Part shown: piece by piece, positions 30,843-41,129 of the stretch
Layout of the letters: each line of letters starts with the position of its first letter
Position numbering within the stretch: the first letter of the stretch is position 1
NCBI GenBank assembly: GCA_045632305.1
Contig: JAZQWL010000010.1
Location: forward strand, 1-64,000
Reading direction: 5' to 3'
DNA length: 64,000 bases
From: SVTX01 sp045632305
GTDB taxonomy: Bacteria > Bacillota > Clostridia > Oscillospirales > CAG-272
Translations under genes and position numbers: made by a program
The notes under the pieces: generated by a model
What the model saw: the letters and a program-made list of their open reading frames with translations, nothing else
The model's database searches: none
Told to the model about the DNA's origin: nothing

Positions 30843-31796
30843 ATGCCGGATAAATTTCAGACACTTTGGGAAAATATAGTTAAATTTTTTCAGAATTACA
30901 TCGTTTTCCCGATATCAAATATTACATTTATAGACTTTTTGGATATTTTGGTGCTTTCGGTACTGATCTATACGGTCTATAAGTTCATACGTGAAAGACA
31001 TGCTACACGTCTTGCAATGGGTGTAGGACTTATCCTTTTGGTTTACGTTGTAAGCGACCTTTTGAATATGATCGCGATAAGCTCGATCCTTAAGAATTTC
31101 TATGCGGTCGGCATTATGGCTATCTGCATAATTTTCCAGCCCGAGCTTCGTGACGTTCTTGAAAACGTTGGTTCTACCTCCGCATACTTCAAAAAGAAGG
31201 CGAAGCGTGTAAGCGGCGAGGACGAAAAGACCTTGCAGACGGTGGAGGAAATCTCTGCCGCCGCCTTTGAGCTTTCCCAGAAGGGAGAGGGTGCGCTTAT
31301 CGTAATTGAGAGATTCGGTCGACTTCGCAATCAGATGAGCGAGGGAACAAAGATCGACGCGATCGTATCGAGGCAGCTCCTTTGCAATATCTTTGTAAAC
31401 AAGTCCCCCCTTCATGACGGAGCGGTAATTATACGCGACGGAAGAATTCTTGCCGCATCAAGTAAGTCAAAGACGATCTCCGAAAATACTGAGATAGCAG
31501 AGGGACTCGGTACAAGACACAGAGCCGCGCTCAGAATAAGCGAGGTGAGTGATGCGGTGGTGGTTGTAGTTTCCGAGGAAACGGGTTCGATCTCTATCGC
31601 TAACAATAAGATTCTCAAGCGCGACTATAATGATATAGGCGCTAACGGTACTCATAAATCTACCGACCTTCGCGACGACCTGTTCCAGCTTATGACAGGT
31701 AAGACGGTTCAGGATATGGTTTCCAATTCCGTAAAGGATGAGACATTGGTTCTTAACGACGAGCTTCGAGAAGTTTCCGAAGCGGACGACGAATAA
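30843..31796 (+). CDS. cdaA: Diadenylate cyclase CdaA
   Basis: CdaA makes the second messenger c-di-AMP from two ATP at the membrane. The 317-residue protein has three membrane helices (about 33-50, 57-75, 85-99), a coiled coil, and a DAC domain with DGA (192-194) and RHR (225-227) catalytic motifs. The C-terminal 50 residues exceed the Bacillus length of about 273. It is followed by cdaR as in most Firmicutes. c-di-AMP controls potassium uptake, relevant to the KtrAB genes at 57-59 kb. Confidence 0.96.
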   Translation: MPDKFQTLWENIVKFFQNYIVFPISNITFIDFLDILVLSVLIYTVYKFIRERHATRLAMGVGLILLVYVVSDLLNMIAISSILKNFYAVGIMAICIIFQPELRDVLENVGSTSAYFKKKAKRVSGEDEKTLQTVEEISAAAFELSQKGEGALIVIERFGRLRNQMSEGTKIDAIVSRQLLCNIFVNKSPLHDGAVIIRDGRILAASSKSKTISENTEIAEGLGTRHRAALRISEVSDAVVVVVSEETGSISIANNKILKRDYNDIGANGTHKSTDLRDDLFQLMTGKTVQDMVSNSVKDETLVLNDELREVSEADDE

Positions 31797-31817
31797 TTTT
31801 GTTCGGAGGAATATTGA

Positions 31818-32876
31818 ATGAAGCAGCACGATTTCATAAAGGACTCTGATGCAAACGGCGGCGAAAACATAATAATCGCTCACGCAAAAAAGCGAAAGCT
31901 TGATATTATCGTGTGGATCGTTTGTTTGGCATTGGCGTTTGTATTGTGGATATATTTTGTTAATATGAACGACGACGATGCCACTGCCGAGATCAAGGTA
32001 ACGCTTGACGTTGTAGGCAAGGACGCATTGAGCGACGCTACGGGACAGATGGTCTACGGACTTGATACCAAGGAGGTAACTATCGTTGTCAAGGGCACTA
32101 ACAGAGATTTGAAAAAATACGGCTCTGCCGATTATAAGGCGTCTATTGACGTAAGCAAGATCTCGGGCTCGGGAAAGCATATACTCGACGTAATTCCCGA
32201 CATTCCCGAGGATACGGGACTCAAGCTTTCCGTTGAAAGCGTACAGCCCCAGAACGTAATCATTTATTCCGACGTTGTTGTTACGGAAAGCGTTGATTTT
32301 GAGGTTGTGGGTACGGGAATTCAGGCGCAGGATCCGTATAAGCTCGGAAATATAACCAAGAGCACGGATAAGGTGCAGATAACGGGCCCCAAGATCATCG
32401 TTGACTCCATTCGTAACGGCGGTAAGGCGCAGTTCAGGATCTCCGAGTCCGCGCCTCTTCTCGCCAGCAAGGAATATATGGGCTTCTCGCTTGATTTTTG
32501 TGATCGAAACGGAGAATACATCATTTACGACGAATCAATAATTACTTATACAACAAGCGATATCAAGGTTACAGTACCTGTATATCTTGAAAAGTCACTG
32601 TCTCTGTCACTTATATCTGACGGCGTGATCGTTAACGATCAGTACAACGTCAGCATCGAGATCGACGGAAAGCCGAGCGAGGCAATAAGCATCGTTGGTG
32701 AGCCGACCCGTATGTCGCGTCCCGACGTTCCGTCGGGCTTCAAGATCCAACTGACCGAAGAGGACGTTGATAGCGGAAGCAAGGTCGTGACCTTTACCAA
32801 GGAGGACCTGCCGTCGGATATTTATTTCGATGACGGAAGCACGGTTGTGGTTATTATAACGAAAAAGAACAGTTGA
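31818..32876 (+). CDS. cdaR: CdaA regulator, YbbR-domain protein
   Basis: CdaR binds CdaA and tunes c-di-AMP synthesis. The 352-residue protein has one N-terminal membrane helix (about 33-51) and several extracytoplasmic YbbR repeats, visible as recurring patterns such as KEVTIVVKGTNRDLKKY and DKVQITGPKIIVDSI. The usual glmM does not follow; an FAD-dependent protein does. Ribosome site CGGAGGAA. Confidence 0.93.
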   Translation: MKQHDFIKDSDANGGENIIIAHAKKRKLDIIVWIVCLALAFVLWIYFVNMNDDDATAEIKVTLDVVGKDALSDATGQMVYGLDTKEVTIVVKGTNRDLKKYGSADYKASIDVSKISGSGKHILDVIPDIPEDTGLKLSVESVQPQNVIIYSDVVVTESVDFEVVGTGIQAQDPYKLGNITKSTDKVQITGPKIIVDSIRNGGKAQFRISESAPLLASKEYMGFSLDFCDRNGEYIIYDESIITYTTSDIKVTVPVYLEKSLSLSLISDGVIVNDQYNVSIEIDGKPSEAISIVGEPTRMSRPDVPSGFKIQLTEEDVDSGSKVVTFTKEDLPSDIYFDDGSTVVVIITKKNS

Positions 32877-32878
32877 GT

Positions 32879-34483
32879 ATGACAAAAAAGAAATATATAC
32901 TTGACGGAGTGAAGGCGGATATAGAGCTTTCGGACGGCGAGATATTGGATATAGCCAAAAAGAAGCTTCGCGCATGCGGAGTTGACGGCGGCTCGTACGA
33001 TATCTGCCTCTATAAAAAGTCAATCGACGCCAGACGGCGCGACGGCATCAAATTCGTCTGCTCGTTTACGCTTACTCCGAAAAACAACAAGGCGATAAGA
33101 GTTCGCACAGACGCCTTAAAGCTCCGTGAGCTTTATGCTACGGATTTTGCGGTGGGCGAGATAAAGCCCGTCCCGACAAATCCGCCGCTTGTGGTCGGAA
33201 TGGGTCCTGCGGGACTTTTCTCGGCTCTGCTTTTGGCGGAGAGCGGTTTTAAGCCGATAATTATCGATCGTGGCGACAGCGTTTTTGACAGAGTGGCGGC
33301 GGTTGACAAATTTTATAGCACGGGCGCGCTTGATACCGAGTCGAATATTCAGTTCGGTGCGGGCGGAGCGGGAACGTTTTCCGATGGAAAGCTTCTTACC
33401 AGAATCAACGATCCGCTTGTAAATTACGTGCTTGAAAGATTGCATTTCTTCGGCGCGCCCGACGAGATCATGACCAAGGCAAAGCCGCACATCGGGACGG
33501 ACAAGCTCCGTCTTGTGGTGCAGAATTTGCTTGACAGGATCGAGAGCTTGGGCGGCAGGGTGATTTACAGATGCAAGCTTGAGGATATTACCGAGACGGG
33601 TGAGGGCATCGTCGCTCATACGACAAAGGGAGATTTCCTTTGTTCGTCGTGTGTTCTGGCTCTCGGCCACAGCGCGAGGGATACCTGCAGAAAGCTGCTT
33701 GAAAAGGAATTTATGATAGTTCCCAAGCCGTTTTCCGTGGGCGTGAGAATCGAGCATCTGAGAAAAGATATTGAATACGGACTTTACGGTGAGTACGCGG
33801 GGCATAAAAACCTCGGCGCGGCAGAGTACGCTCTGTCGGATACAACGGGAGATCGCGGAGTTTATACGTTCTGTATGTGTCCCGGCGGTGAGGTCATGGC
33901 TGCGGCGTCCGAGGAGGGCGGCGTGGTTGTAAACGGAATGAGTCACTACGCGCGCGACGGACGAAATTCAAATTCGGCTATCGCGGTTTCCGTAAAGCTC
34001 TCCGATATAGAAAAGCATGAGGGAAGCGACGTGCTTGGCGCGATCGAATTCCAGAGAAAAATTGAGAGAGCCGCGTTTTCTTTGGGAGGCGGAGATTATT
34101 CCTGCCCACTTCAGACGGTTGGCGATTTTCTTGGCGGAAAGAGGGGAACTTCCCCGACAAGAGTTACTCCCACGTATATGGGAGGTAACAAATATAAATT
34201 GGCCGAAATGGACGGTGTTTTGCCTCCGTTCGTATGTGAGAGATTAAGATTCGGTATTTCGGCATTTGATAAAAAAATACATGGCTTTGCGGCTCCCGAC
34301 GCGATTTTGCTCGGAGCGGAAACAAGAACATCCTCCCCCCTCAGAATCATGCGAGGCGAGGATATGCAGGCCATTGGCAAAAAGAATATTTACCCTTGCG
34401 GCGAGGGAGCCGGCTATGCCGGCGGTATTACGAGCGCCGCGGTTGACGGAGTGAAGGTAGCGCTTGCTATTCTTCGCAAATAA
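32879..34483 (+). CDS. FAD-dependent oxidoreductase (COG2509-like)
   Basis: The 534-residue protein has an N-terminal basic region, a dinucleotide-binding loop VVGMGPAGLFSALLLAE (about 104-120), IQFGAGGAGTFSDGKL (about 158-173) and a C-terminal GEGAGYAGGITSAAVDG that closes the FAD site. It belongs to a widespread uncharacterised dehydrogenase group. It starts 2 bp after the cdaR stop; an in-frame TTG overlapping cdaR is the alternative. No clear ribosome site is present, so translational coupling to cdaR is likely. Confidence 0.88.
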   Translation: MTKKKYILDGVKADIELSDGEILDIAKKKLRACGVDGGSYDICLYKKSIDARRRDGIKFVCSFTLTPKNNKAIRVRTDALKLRELYATDFAVGEIKPVPTNPPLVVGMGPAGLFSALLLAESGFKPIIIDRGDSVFDRVAAVDKFYSTGALDTESNIQFGAGGAGTFSDGKLLTRINDPLVNYVLERLHFFGAPDEIMTKAKPHIGTDKLRLVVQNLLDRIESLGGRVIYRCKLEDITETGEGIVAHTTKGDFLCSSCVLALGHSARDTCRKLLEKEFMIVPKPFSVGVRIEHLRKDIEYGLYGEYAGHKNLGAAEYALSDTTGDRGVYTFCMCPGGEVMAAASEEGGVVVNGMSHYARDGRNSNSAIAVSVKLSDIEKHEGSDVLGAIEFQRKIERAAFSLGGGDYSCPLQTVGDFLGGKRGTSPTRVTPTYMGGNKYKLAEMDGVLPPFVCERLRFGISAFDKKIHGFAAPDAILLGAETRTSSPLRIMRGEDMQAIGKKNIYPCGEGAGYAGGITSAAVDGVKVALAILRK

Positions 34484-34488
34484 ATTTC

Positions 34489-34517
34489 GGTTGCAAGGAC
34501 AAACCGTCCTTGCAACC
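34489..34517. repeat. Inverted repeat between the FAD gene and recJ
   Basis: GGTTGCAAGGAC / GTCCTTGCAACC, loop AAACC: a 12-bp perfect stem six bases after the stop codon. There is no T run on either strand, so it is either a weak terminator, an mRNA-stabilising hairpin or a protein-binding site. Confidence 0.6.
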
Positions 34518-34617
34518 CATATAACTTTGAAAAAAATAAAAATAAGGATATATGTTTTGACGAGCAGCTCGGTAATGGACAAATCTGCCGAACTGCGGTA
34601 TAAGACACGGTGAAAAA

Positions 34618-36807
34618 ATGAATAAGAGCACAAACTCAAAGAACAAGCTTTGGTCTGTGTTGTACGATGAAGCTTCGTCTGAGGCAAAAGGCGCGATATC
34701 CGAGATATCCTCGGGTTTAGGGCTTTCTTTGACCTGCGCGAAAATTCTTTACAACAGAGGCGCGAAAAACGCTGCAGATGCAAAGCAATTCCTTTCCACA
34801 AGTGTGGATAAGCTCCATTCCCCCTTCCTTATGAAGGACATGGATCTTGCGGTTGCAAGAATTTCCGATGCGCTTGAACGTGACGAGAGGATCACGATCT
34901 ACGGCGACTATGACGTTGACGGAGTAACCTCCGTTACGCTCCTGTATCTCTATCTCAAGAGCATCGGCGCATGCGTTGATTACTATATTCCCTCAAGAGA
35001 GGGCGAGGGCTACGGACTTTCCAAGGGCGCGATCGATACGCTTAAGGAGCAGGGAACCGAGCTTATTATCACGGTTGATACGGGTATAACGGCAAAGGAA
35101 GAGACCGAGTACGCAAAGACGCTTGGAATCGAGACTGTTGTAACCGACCATCACGAATGTCTGTCAACTCTGCCCGAGGTTTGCGCGGTAGTAAATCCTC
35201 ACAGACCCGATTGCACCTATCCGTTCTCCGAGCTTGCGGGCGTCGGCGTTGTATTCAAGCTCGTTTGCGCGATGGAGATCTCAAGAAATCCCAAGCTCCC
35301 CGTTGATCAGGTTCTCGAGAGGATCTGTAACGAATATTCCGATCTTGCCGCGCTCGGCACGGTGGCGGACGTTATGCCTCTTTGTGATGAAAATCGCGCT
35401 ATCGTTGGCATGGGACTTAAACGGATGTCGAGCGAACCGAGAGTGGGACTTGCGGCGCTTATCGAGGCGTCTACCAATATTGCAAACGCAAAGCCCGTTG
35501 TATCTAAATTCGCATCCGCGCCCAAAAGAAGAAAGATCGACGCGGGATATATCGGCTTCGGTATTGCCCCGAGGATCAACGCGGCGGGCAGAATCAGTAA
35601 CGCTACTAAGGCGGTTGAGCTTCTTCTTTGTGAAAATCCCGTGAAGGCATACGACGCGGCGGTTGAGCTTTGCGAAATAAATATTCTCCGTCAGACGGAG
35701 GAAAATAAAATTGCCGAGAGCGCATACGAGATAGTTGACAGCACCCACGATTTTGATAACGATAAGATAATCGTTATCGCGGGCGACCATTGGCACCCCG
35801 GAATTATCGGTATCGTTGCTTCTCGCGTGACCGAAAAGTACGGACTTCCCGCCATTCTCATTTCTTTTGACGGCGCTATGGGTGATGAGCCCTCTCCGTA
35901 TGATATCGGTAAGGGATCGGGCAGAAGCGTCAAGGGAATAAATCTCTGTGACGGGCTTAAGGCGTGTGAGGACTGTCTTGAAAAGTACGGCGGTCATGAG
36001 CTTGCGGCGGGACTTTCCGTGCGTCGTGACAGAATAGATGAATTCAAGAAAAAGATAAATCAGTTTGCAAGAGAGACGCTTGGTGATACGGAGCTTGTCG
36101 AGAGAACCGTTGCCGATTGTACCTTAGGTCTTGCGGATGCGAACATGGCGCTTGCGGATGAGCTTGCGCTCTTCGAGCCGTTTGGCGTAGCAAACCCCAC
36201 TCCTCAGTTTATGATGAGCGATCTTACGGTTCAGAGCGTGTTTGCGATCGGAGGCGGAAAGCATACAAAGCTTATTCTTTCCGACGGAGAAAGCAGTATT
36301 CAGGCGGTGATGTTCGGTGTCGGCGGCTTTGACTTCAAGTTCATGAGAAACGACCGAGTTGATATTGTCTGCAAGCTCAACATAAATGAATTCCGCGGAG
36401 AAAAAACGGTGCAGCTGCTCATTGGCGATATCCGTCTCTCAAGTGAATTTCAAAAAGAGGTAGAGGACGGAGAGAAGGTTTACGCCGAAAAAGCTTCCGT
36501 CGGTATTTCCTTTGCACCGTCGGACGGGCTTTTGCGCGCGGACGTCGTATCGGTTTACAGATTTTTGAAGGACACGGTTATCGACAGCATAAGCTATACC
36601 GATCTTTTGAGAATCGTTAACAGTGAAAATTACAAGAGAATAAGCTATATAAAGCTTCGTCTCATTCTTGACGTTTTGTGCGAGATCAAGGTGCTCGCCA
36701 TTTCGGATAACGGTGACGGAAGCATAAAGATCGACGTGTTTTCAAACGCAAAGAAAACACAGCTCGAATTATCTCCTACATACAGGGAGTTTGAATTGAG
36801 TAATTAA
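34618..36807 (+). CDS. recJ: Single-stranded-DNA exonuclease RecJ
   Basis: RecJ degrades single-stranded DNA 5' to 3' in recombination and mismatch repair. The 729-residue protein has the DHH-family motifs GDYDVDG (96-102), TDHHE (176-180), the third-motif Asp in LGTVADVMPL, and DHHA1-type GSGRSVKG (about 439-446). The C-terminal 170 residues form the OB and extra domain seen in longer Firmicute RecJ proteins. A second imperfect inverted repeat (GCAGCTCGGTA / TGCCGAACTGC) lies in the leader. It heads recJ-relA-dtd-hemZ. Confidence 0.95.
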   Translation: MNKSTNSKNKLWSVLYDEASSEAKGAISEISSGLGLSLTCAKILYNRGAKNAADAKQFLSTSVDKLHSPFLMKDMDLAVARISDALERDERITIYGDYDVDGVTSVTLLYLYLKSIGACVDYYIPSREGEGYGLSKGAIDTLKEQGTELIITVDTGITAKEETEYAKTLGIETVVTDHHECLSTLPEVCAVVNPHRPDCTYPFSELAGVGVVFKLVCAMEISRNPKLPVDQVLERICNEYSDLAALGTVADVMPLCDENRAIVGMGLKRMSSEPRVGLAALIEASTNIANAKPVVSKFASAPKRRKIDAGYIGFGIAPRINAAGRISNATKAVELLLCENPVKAYDAAVELCEINILRQTEENKIAESAYEIVDSTHDFDNDKIIVIAGDHWHPGIIGIVASRVTEKYGLPAILISFDGAMGDEPSPYDIGKGSGRSVKGINLCDGLKACEDCLEKYGGHELAAGLSVRRDRIDEFKKKINQFARETLGDTELVERTVADCTLGLADANMALADELALFEPFGVANPTPQFMMSDLTVQSVFAIGGGKHTKLILSDGESSIQAVMFGVGGFDFKFMRNDRVDIVCKLNINEFRGEKTVQLLIGDIRLSSEFQKEVEDGEKVYAEKASVGISFAPSDGLLRADVVSVYRFLKDTVIDSISYTDLLRIVNSENYKRISYIKLRLILDVLCEIKVLAISDNGDGSIKIDVFSNAKKTQLELSPTYREFELSN

Positions 36808-36838
36808 AGCCGAAATATTCGGCGGAACGGAGTAAGGT

Positions 36839-39079
36839 ATGGAGAACAGTGCGAACATACCGCATACAAATATAGATCGCTTATGTGACCTGCTCAGGGT
36901 TACGGGCAAAAACTATGACATAGACAAAATAAAGCGCGCTTACGAGTACGCCTACAAGCTGCACGAGGGACAGTTCCGCGCAAGTGGTGAGGCGTATATT
37001 TCCCATCCCGTTGCGGTTGCGGAGATAGTTGCGGGTCTTGAGCTTGACACGGATTCCATCTGTGCGGCGCTCCTTCACGATACGGTGGAGGACTGTTCGG
37101 ATAAGACCGACCTTAATGAGATAAAGAAGCAGTTTGGCGAGGAAGTTGCTCTTCTGGTTGACGGACTTACGAAGCTTGTCTCCCTTCAGGTAGAGGATAA
37201 GGAGGAGAGACAGATCGAGAGCTTGCGTAAAATGCTTCTCGCGATGTCTCGTGACGTACGAGTAATTTTCATCAAGCTCTGCGACCGACTTCACAATATG
37301 AGAACGCTCTCTGCTAAAAGAGAGGATAAGCGTCGCCTGACGGCTCTTGAGACTATGGAGGTCTACGCCCCCTTGGCGCACCGTCTCGGTATGCAGAAGA
37401 TCAAGCAGGAGCTTGAAAATATTGGTATTTCTTACCTTGACCCTATCGGCTACGGTCAGGTCAAGGAGGATATTGAGCTTAAATACGGCAAGAACGTAAA
37501 CTTTATTGAGAACGTAAGAAACAGCATTTCCGAAACACTTAATACGAGTGGTATAAAATATGCGCTTGAGGGAAGAATCAAGACCGCGTACAGTATTTAT
37601 AAAAAGATGTTCAAGCAGAACAAGTCGTTCGATGAGATCTATGACTTTTACGCGCTCAGAATCATTGTTGACACAGAGCTTGAATGCTACACCGTGCTTG
37701 GTATGATCCACGAGATGTTCAATTCCATACCCGGTAGATTCAAGGACTATATTTCCACTCCTAAGCCCAACATGTACCGCTCGCTTCATACGACGGTTAT
37801 CGGTCGTGACGGTATTCCTTTCGAGGTTCAGATAAGAACCTGGGAAATGCACCACATGGCGGAATACGGTATTGCGGCGCATTGGAAGTACAAGTCGGGA
37901 GCATCCTCAAAGGAGGATATGGACAAGAAGCTCGAATGGATCAGAAAGCTTATTGAGGCAGAGGACGACGTAAAGGATTCTGCAGAATTCTATCACGCCT
38001 TCAAGACGGATATTTTCCACGATGAGGTGTTTGTGTTCACTCCCAAGGGCGACGTTATCGCGCTCGCGCAGGGCTCTACGGTTATTGACTTTGCGTATGC
38101 GATCCATTCCGCGGTTGGTAACAGAATGATCGGCGCTAAGGTAAACGGCTCTATCGTTTCCATCGACCGTGTGGTTGAAAACGGTGAGATCGTTGAGATC
38201 CTTACGTCCTCGAGCGTCAAGGGTCCGAGCCGAGATTGGCTTAATATCGTAAAGACGAGTGAAGCGAGAAACAAGATCCGTCAGTGGTTCAAGAAGGAAA
38301 CGCGAGCGGAGAATATGATCGTCGGAAAGAATATGTTCGACGGCGAGATCAAGAAGTATATCACAAAGCCGGGCGAGCCCGAAAAGCTGGAGATCGCAAC
38401 CGCCATAGCCGAGAGGATCGGCTTTGCTTCGGCGGATGACCTTTATAACGCGCTCGGTTACGGCGGTGTTTCCATACAGAAGGTTACAAACAAGCTCAAG
38501 GAAGAGACCGCGAAGAGAAACAGTGTTGAAGCGGCTCCCGTTGAGGTTACCGAGGAATCCATCGTTACTAAGACGAAGCCGAAAAACGTCAAGTCCAACA
38601 GCGGTATTATCGTCGACGGTGAGAGCGGCTGTGCGGTTAAGTTTGCCAAGTGCTGCAATCCCTTGCCCGGAGACGACGTTATCGGATTTATTACGAAGGG
38701 CTACGGCATTTCCATTCATAAGAAGGACTGTCCGAACGCTATCTCGGGCAGAAATAATCCCGAGAGTCGCGACAGATGGATAAGCGCGCATTGGGAAACC
38801 CCCGAGGATACGGGCGTATCGCGTAACGTTTACGAGGCGCTCCTTCAGGTGTTCACCGAGGATAAGATCGGTATGCTCGCGAATATCGCGGTAGCGCTTG
38901 CCGATATGAAGGTTATGATCCTTCAGGTTAACTCCAGAAAGAAGACGAATGGTGATTTTATCATCGATCTGAAGGTAAGCTGTAAGAATATCGATCACTA
39001 CTATTCCATCGTATCAAGACTTCGCACGCTTGACGGCGTGCTTGACGTAGTGCGAGGATTCTCGGCTCAAAAAATATAA
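36839..39079 (+). CDS. relA: Bifunctional (p)ppGpp synthetase/hydrolase
   Basis: This Rel protein makes and degrades the stringent-response alarmone. The 746-residue protein has an HD hydrolase domain (SHPVAVAEIVAGL near 55 and LLHDTVEDC near 80), a synthetase domain (about 230-350, YRSLHTTVIGRDG), a TGS domain (about 395-455), a zinc-finger-like region with AVKFAKCCNPLPGD, and a C-terminal ACT domain (about 670-745). Both catalytic regions look intact. It sits 31 bp after recJ, a common clostridial order. Confidence 0.96.
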   Translation: MENSANIPHTNIDRLCDLLRVTGKNYDIDKIKRAYEYAYKLHEGQFRASGEAYISHPVAVAEIVAGLELDTDSICAALLHDTVEDCSDKTDLNEIKKQFGEEVALLVDGLTKLVSLQVEDKEERQIESLRKMLLAMSRDVRVIFIKLCDRLHNMRTLSAKREDKRRLTALETMEVYAPLAHRLGMQKIKQELENIGISYLDPIGYGQVKEDIELKYGKNVNFIENVRNSISETLNTSGIKYALEGRIKTAYSIYKKMFKQNKSFDEIYDFYALRIIVDTELECYTVLGMIHEMFNSIPGRFKDYISTPKPNMYRSLHTTVIGRDGIPFEVQIRTWEMHHMAEYGIAAHWKYKSGASSKEDMDKKLEWIRKLIEAEDDVKDSAEFYHAFKTDIFHDEVFVFTPKGDVIALAQGSTVIDFAYAIHSAVGNRMIGAKVNGSIVSIDRVVENGEIVEILTSSSVKGPSRDWLNIVKTSEARNKIRQWFKKETRAENMIVGKNMFDGEIKKYITKPGEPEKLEIATAIAERIGFASADDLYNALGYGGVSIQKVTNKLKEETAKRNSVEAAPVEVTEESIVTKTKPKNVKSNSGIIVDGESGCAVKFAKCCNPLPGDDVIGFITKGYGISIHKKDCPNAISGRNNPESRDRWISAHWETPEDTGVSRNVYEALLQVFTEDKIGMLANIAVALADMKVMILQVNSRKKTNGDFIIDLKVSCKNIDHYYSIVSRLRTLDGVLDVVRGFSAQKI

Positions 39080-39102
39080 GTAATTAAGGAATCAAGGATA
39101 AA

Positions 39103-39561
39103 ATGAAAGCAGTTTTACAGAGAGTAAAGAAGGCGTCGGTTGAGGTCGACGGTAAAATCGTGGGTGAATGCGGGGAAGGTCTTATGATACTTCTCGGCGT
39201 TGCTCAGGGTGATACCGAGCTTGAGGCGGACGCGCTTGCAAAGAAGATTTTGGCGCACAGAATATTTACCGATGAAAACGGTAAGATGAATCTTTCGGTT
39301 CGCGATATCAACGGAGAGGCACTTGTAATTTCTCAGTTTACGCTTATGGCGAATTACCGCCACGGCAACCGCCCCGAATTTCTGGCGTCCGCGCCCCCGA
39401 GTGAGGCGAATCGCCTTTACGAGTATTTCAAGGGATTGCTCTCTAAAGAATTAAAGCACGTCGGAAGCGGTGTTTTCGGCGCGCACATGGACGTTTCCCT
39501 TATTAATCACGGCCCCGTTACTATCGTTATGGATAGCGACGTATTACTGAAAAAAGGATAA
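39103..39561 (+). CDS. dtd: D-aminoacyl-tRNA deacylase
   Basis: Dtd removes D-amino acids from mischarged tRNA. The 152-residue protein shows the family's SQFTLMA (about 78-84) and the NHGPVTIVMD motif (about 136-145), whose Gly-Pro dipeptide shapes the active site. It lies between relA and hemZ with short gaps, so it is in the same transcript. Confidence 0.96.
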   Translation: MKAVLQRVKKASVEVDGKIVGECGEGLMILLGVAQGDTELEADALAKKILAHRIFTDENGKMNLSVRDINGEALVISQFTLMANYRHGNRPEFLASAPPSEANRLYEYFKGLLSKELKHVGSGVFGAHMDVSLINHGPVTIVMDSDVLLKKG

Positions 39562-39568
39562 TAGAGAA

Positions 39569-41062
39569 ATGAAAGTATATATTGACGGAAATATAAATCA
39601 ATACTACGTGCAGATGCTGTGTATGATATTTTTCCCGGGCGCAAAATTCTCTCAGAACGAGGAGGAGAACGGGGAAAATCCCGTGCTTCACCTGACCTAC
39701 CGTGAGGATAATGATGGCGCGCACGCGTATGCCAAGGTGTATCTTGGTGAAAAAAGCGCGGAGAGTGAGCGTCATCACGCAAGAAGAGAGGATATAAGCT
39801 CCGACAGATTAAAGAAGATCGCCGTCGGTGACGCGGTTATTTCTGCTTGCGGAGACCTGCTCGGCTACCGTCCCTCATGGGGAATGCTCGTCGGTGTCCG
39901 TCCCTCGAAGGTGGCGACCGAGATGCTCAAGAGCGGAATGTCGAAGACCAGAGTTAAAAAGCAGCTGACAAGCGACTATTTCGTGATCCCGAAGAAGGCG
40001 GCGCTTGCGACTGAGGTTGCGCTCAATGAGGACAAGCTTATCGGTACACCCGGTAAAAAGGATTGCAGCGTTTACATATCCATTCCGTTCTGCCCGACAA
40101 GATGCGCGTATTGCTCGTTTGTTTCATACACCTCAAAGCGCCTTCTCGATACGATCCCCGAGTATCTTGTGCAGATGAAGAGGGAGCTTGTCGCTACCTT
40201 TGACTTCATAAAGAAAATGGGGCTTAATCTTAAGACGGTCTACATAGGCGGTGGTACGCCTACAACTCTTGACGAGGTTCAGCTTGCCGATCTGCTTTCA
40301 ACCATTAACGATAATATTGACGTAACGAAGCTTGAGGAATTTACGCTCGAATGCGGCAGACCCGATACGATCAATGAGGAAAAGCTTCGCATTGCAAAGC
40401 AGTATGGAGTGGGCAGAATAAGCGTAAATCCCCAGATCATGAACGACGAGGTGCTAAAAACCGTTGGACGCGCGCATGATACGGAATGCTTCATTCGCGC
40501 TTATGAGATCGCGAGAAAATCGGGAATTCCGATCATAAACTGCGACCTTATCGCGGGACTTCCCGGGGACAAGTTCAAGACCTTCTCGGATTCTTTCGAC
40601 AAGATTCTTGCTCTCCGTCCTGAAAATATAACCGTGCATACGTTTACGGTAAAGAACGCGAGCGACGTGCGCCGTTATGACAAAAACGTTTATTCCATGC
40701 GCGGCGGTGACGTTGGTAAGAGTGTCGATTACTCGCAGATCAAGGCGCAGCACGACGGATATATTCCTTACTATATGTACCGTCAGAAGAATACTGTCGG
40801 CAATTTTGAAAACGTAGGACTTTCTCTGCCCGGTTGCGAGGGACTTTACAACATCTACATGATGGAGGAGGTTCATTCTATTTTCGCGGTGGGCGCGGGA
40901 GCGGTGTCGAAGTTTGTCGATTACAGTCCATCTGACGGGAAGGAAAGAACTATCGAGAGAGTGTTCAATCTGAAATATCCTTACGAATATCTCGCCGAGG
41001 ACAGAACCGAGGAAAAGCTCAAGGCGGCAGAAAAATTCTATATTGAGCATAATTTGGTTTAA
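39569..41062 (+). CDS. hemZ: Coproporphyrinogen dehydrogenase-like radical SAM enzyme HemZ
   Basis: HemZ proteins are radical SAM relatives of oxygen-independent coproporphyrinogen oxidase. The 497-residue protein has an N-terminal extension (1-160), the cluster motif CPTRCAYC (Cys175, 179, 182), GGGTPT near 222-227 and a conserved GLPGDKFKTF stretch. No other haem genes are nearby, so haem synthesis is uncertain; HemW-like haem handling is an alternative. It starts 7 bp after dtd. Confidence 0.9.
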   Translation: MKVYIDGNINQYYVQMLCMIFFPGAKFSQNEEENGENPVLHLTYREDNDGAHAYAKVYLGEKSAESERHHARREDISSDRLKKIAVGDAVISACGDLLGYRPSWGMLVGVRPSKVATEMLKSGMSKTRVKKQLTSDYFVIPKKAALATEVALNEDKLIGTPGKKDCSVYISIPFCPTRCAYCSFVSYTSKRLLDTIPEYLVQMKRELVATFDFIKKMGLNLKTVYIGGGTPTTLDEVQLADLLSTINDNIDVTKLEEFTLECGRPDTINEEKLRIAKQYGVGRISVNPQIMNDEVLKTVGRAHDTECFIRAYEIARKSGIPIINCDLIAGLPGDKFKTFSDSFDKILALRPENITVHTFTVKNASDVRRYDKNVYSMRGGDVGKSVDYSQIKAQHDGYIPYYMYRQKNTVGNFENVGLSLPGCEGLYNIYMMEEVHSIFAVGAGAVSKFVDYSPSDGKERTIERVFNLKYPYEYLAEDRTEEKLKAAEKFYIEHNLV

Positions 41063-41129
41063 ACCTTGGTAATTTATGCATATATTGATAAGTACAGCTT
41101 ATTTAAAAATTAATGAAAGGCGGTAAGCT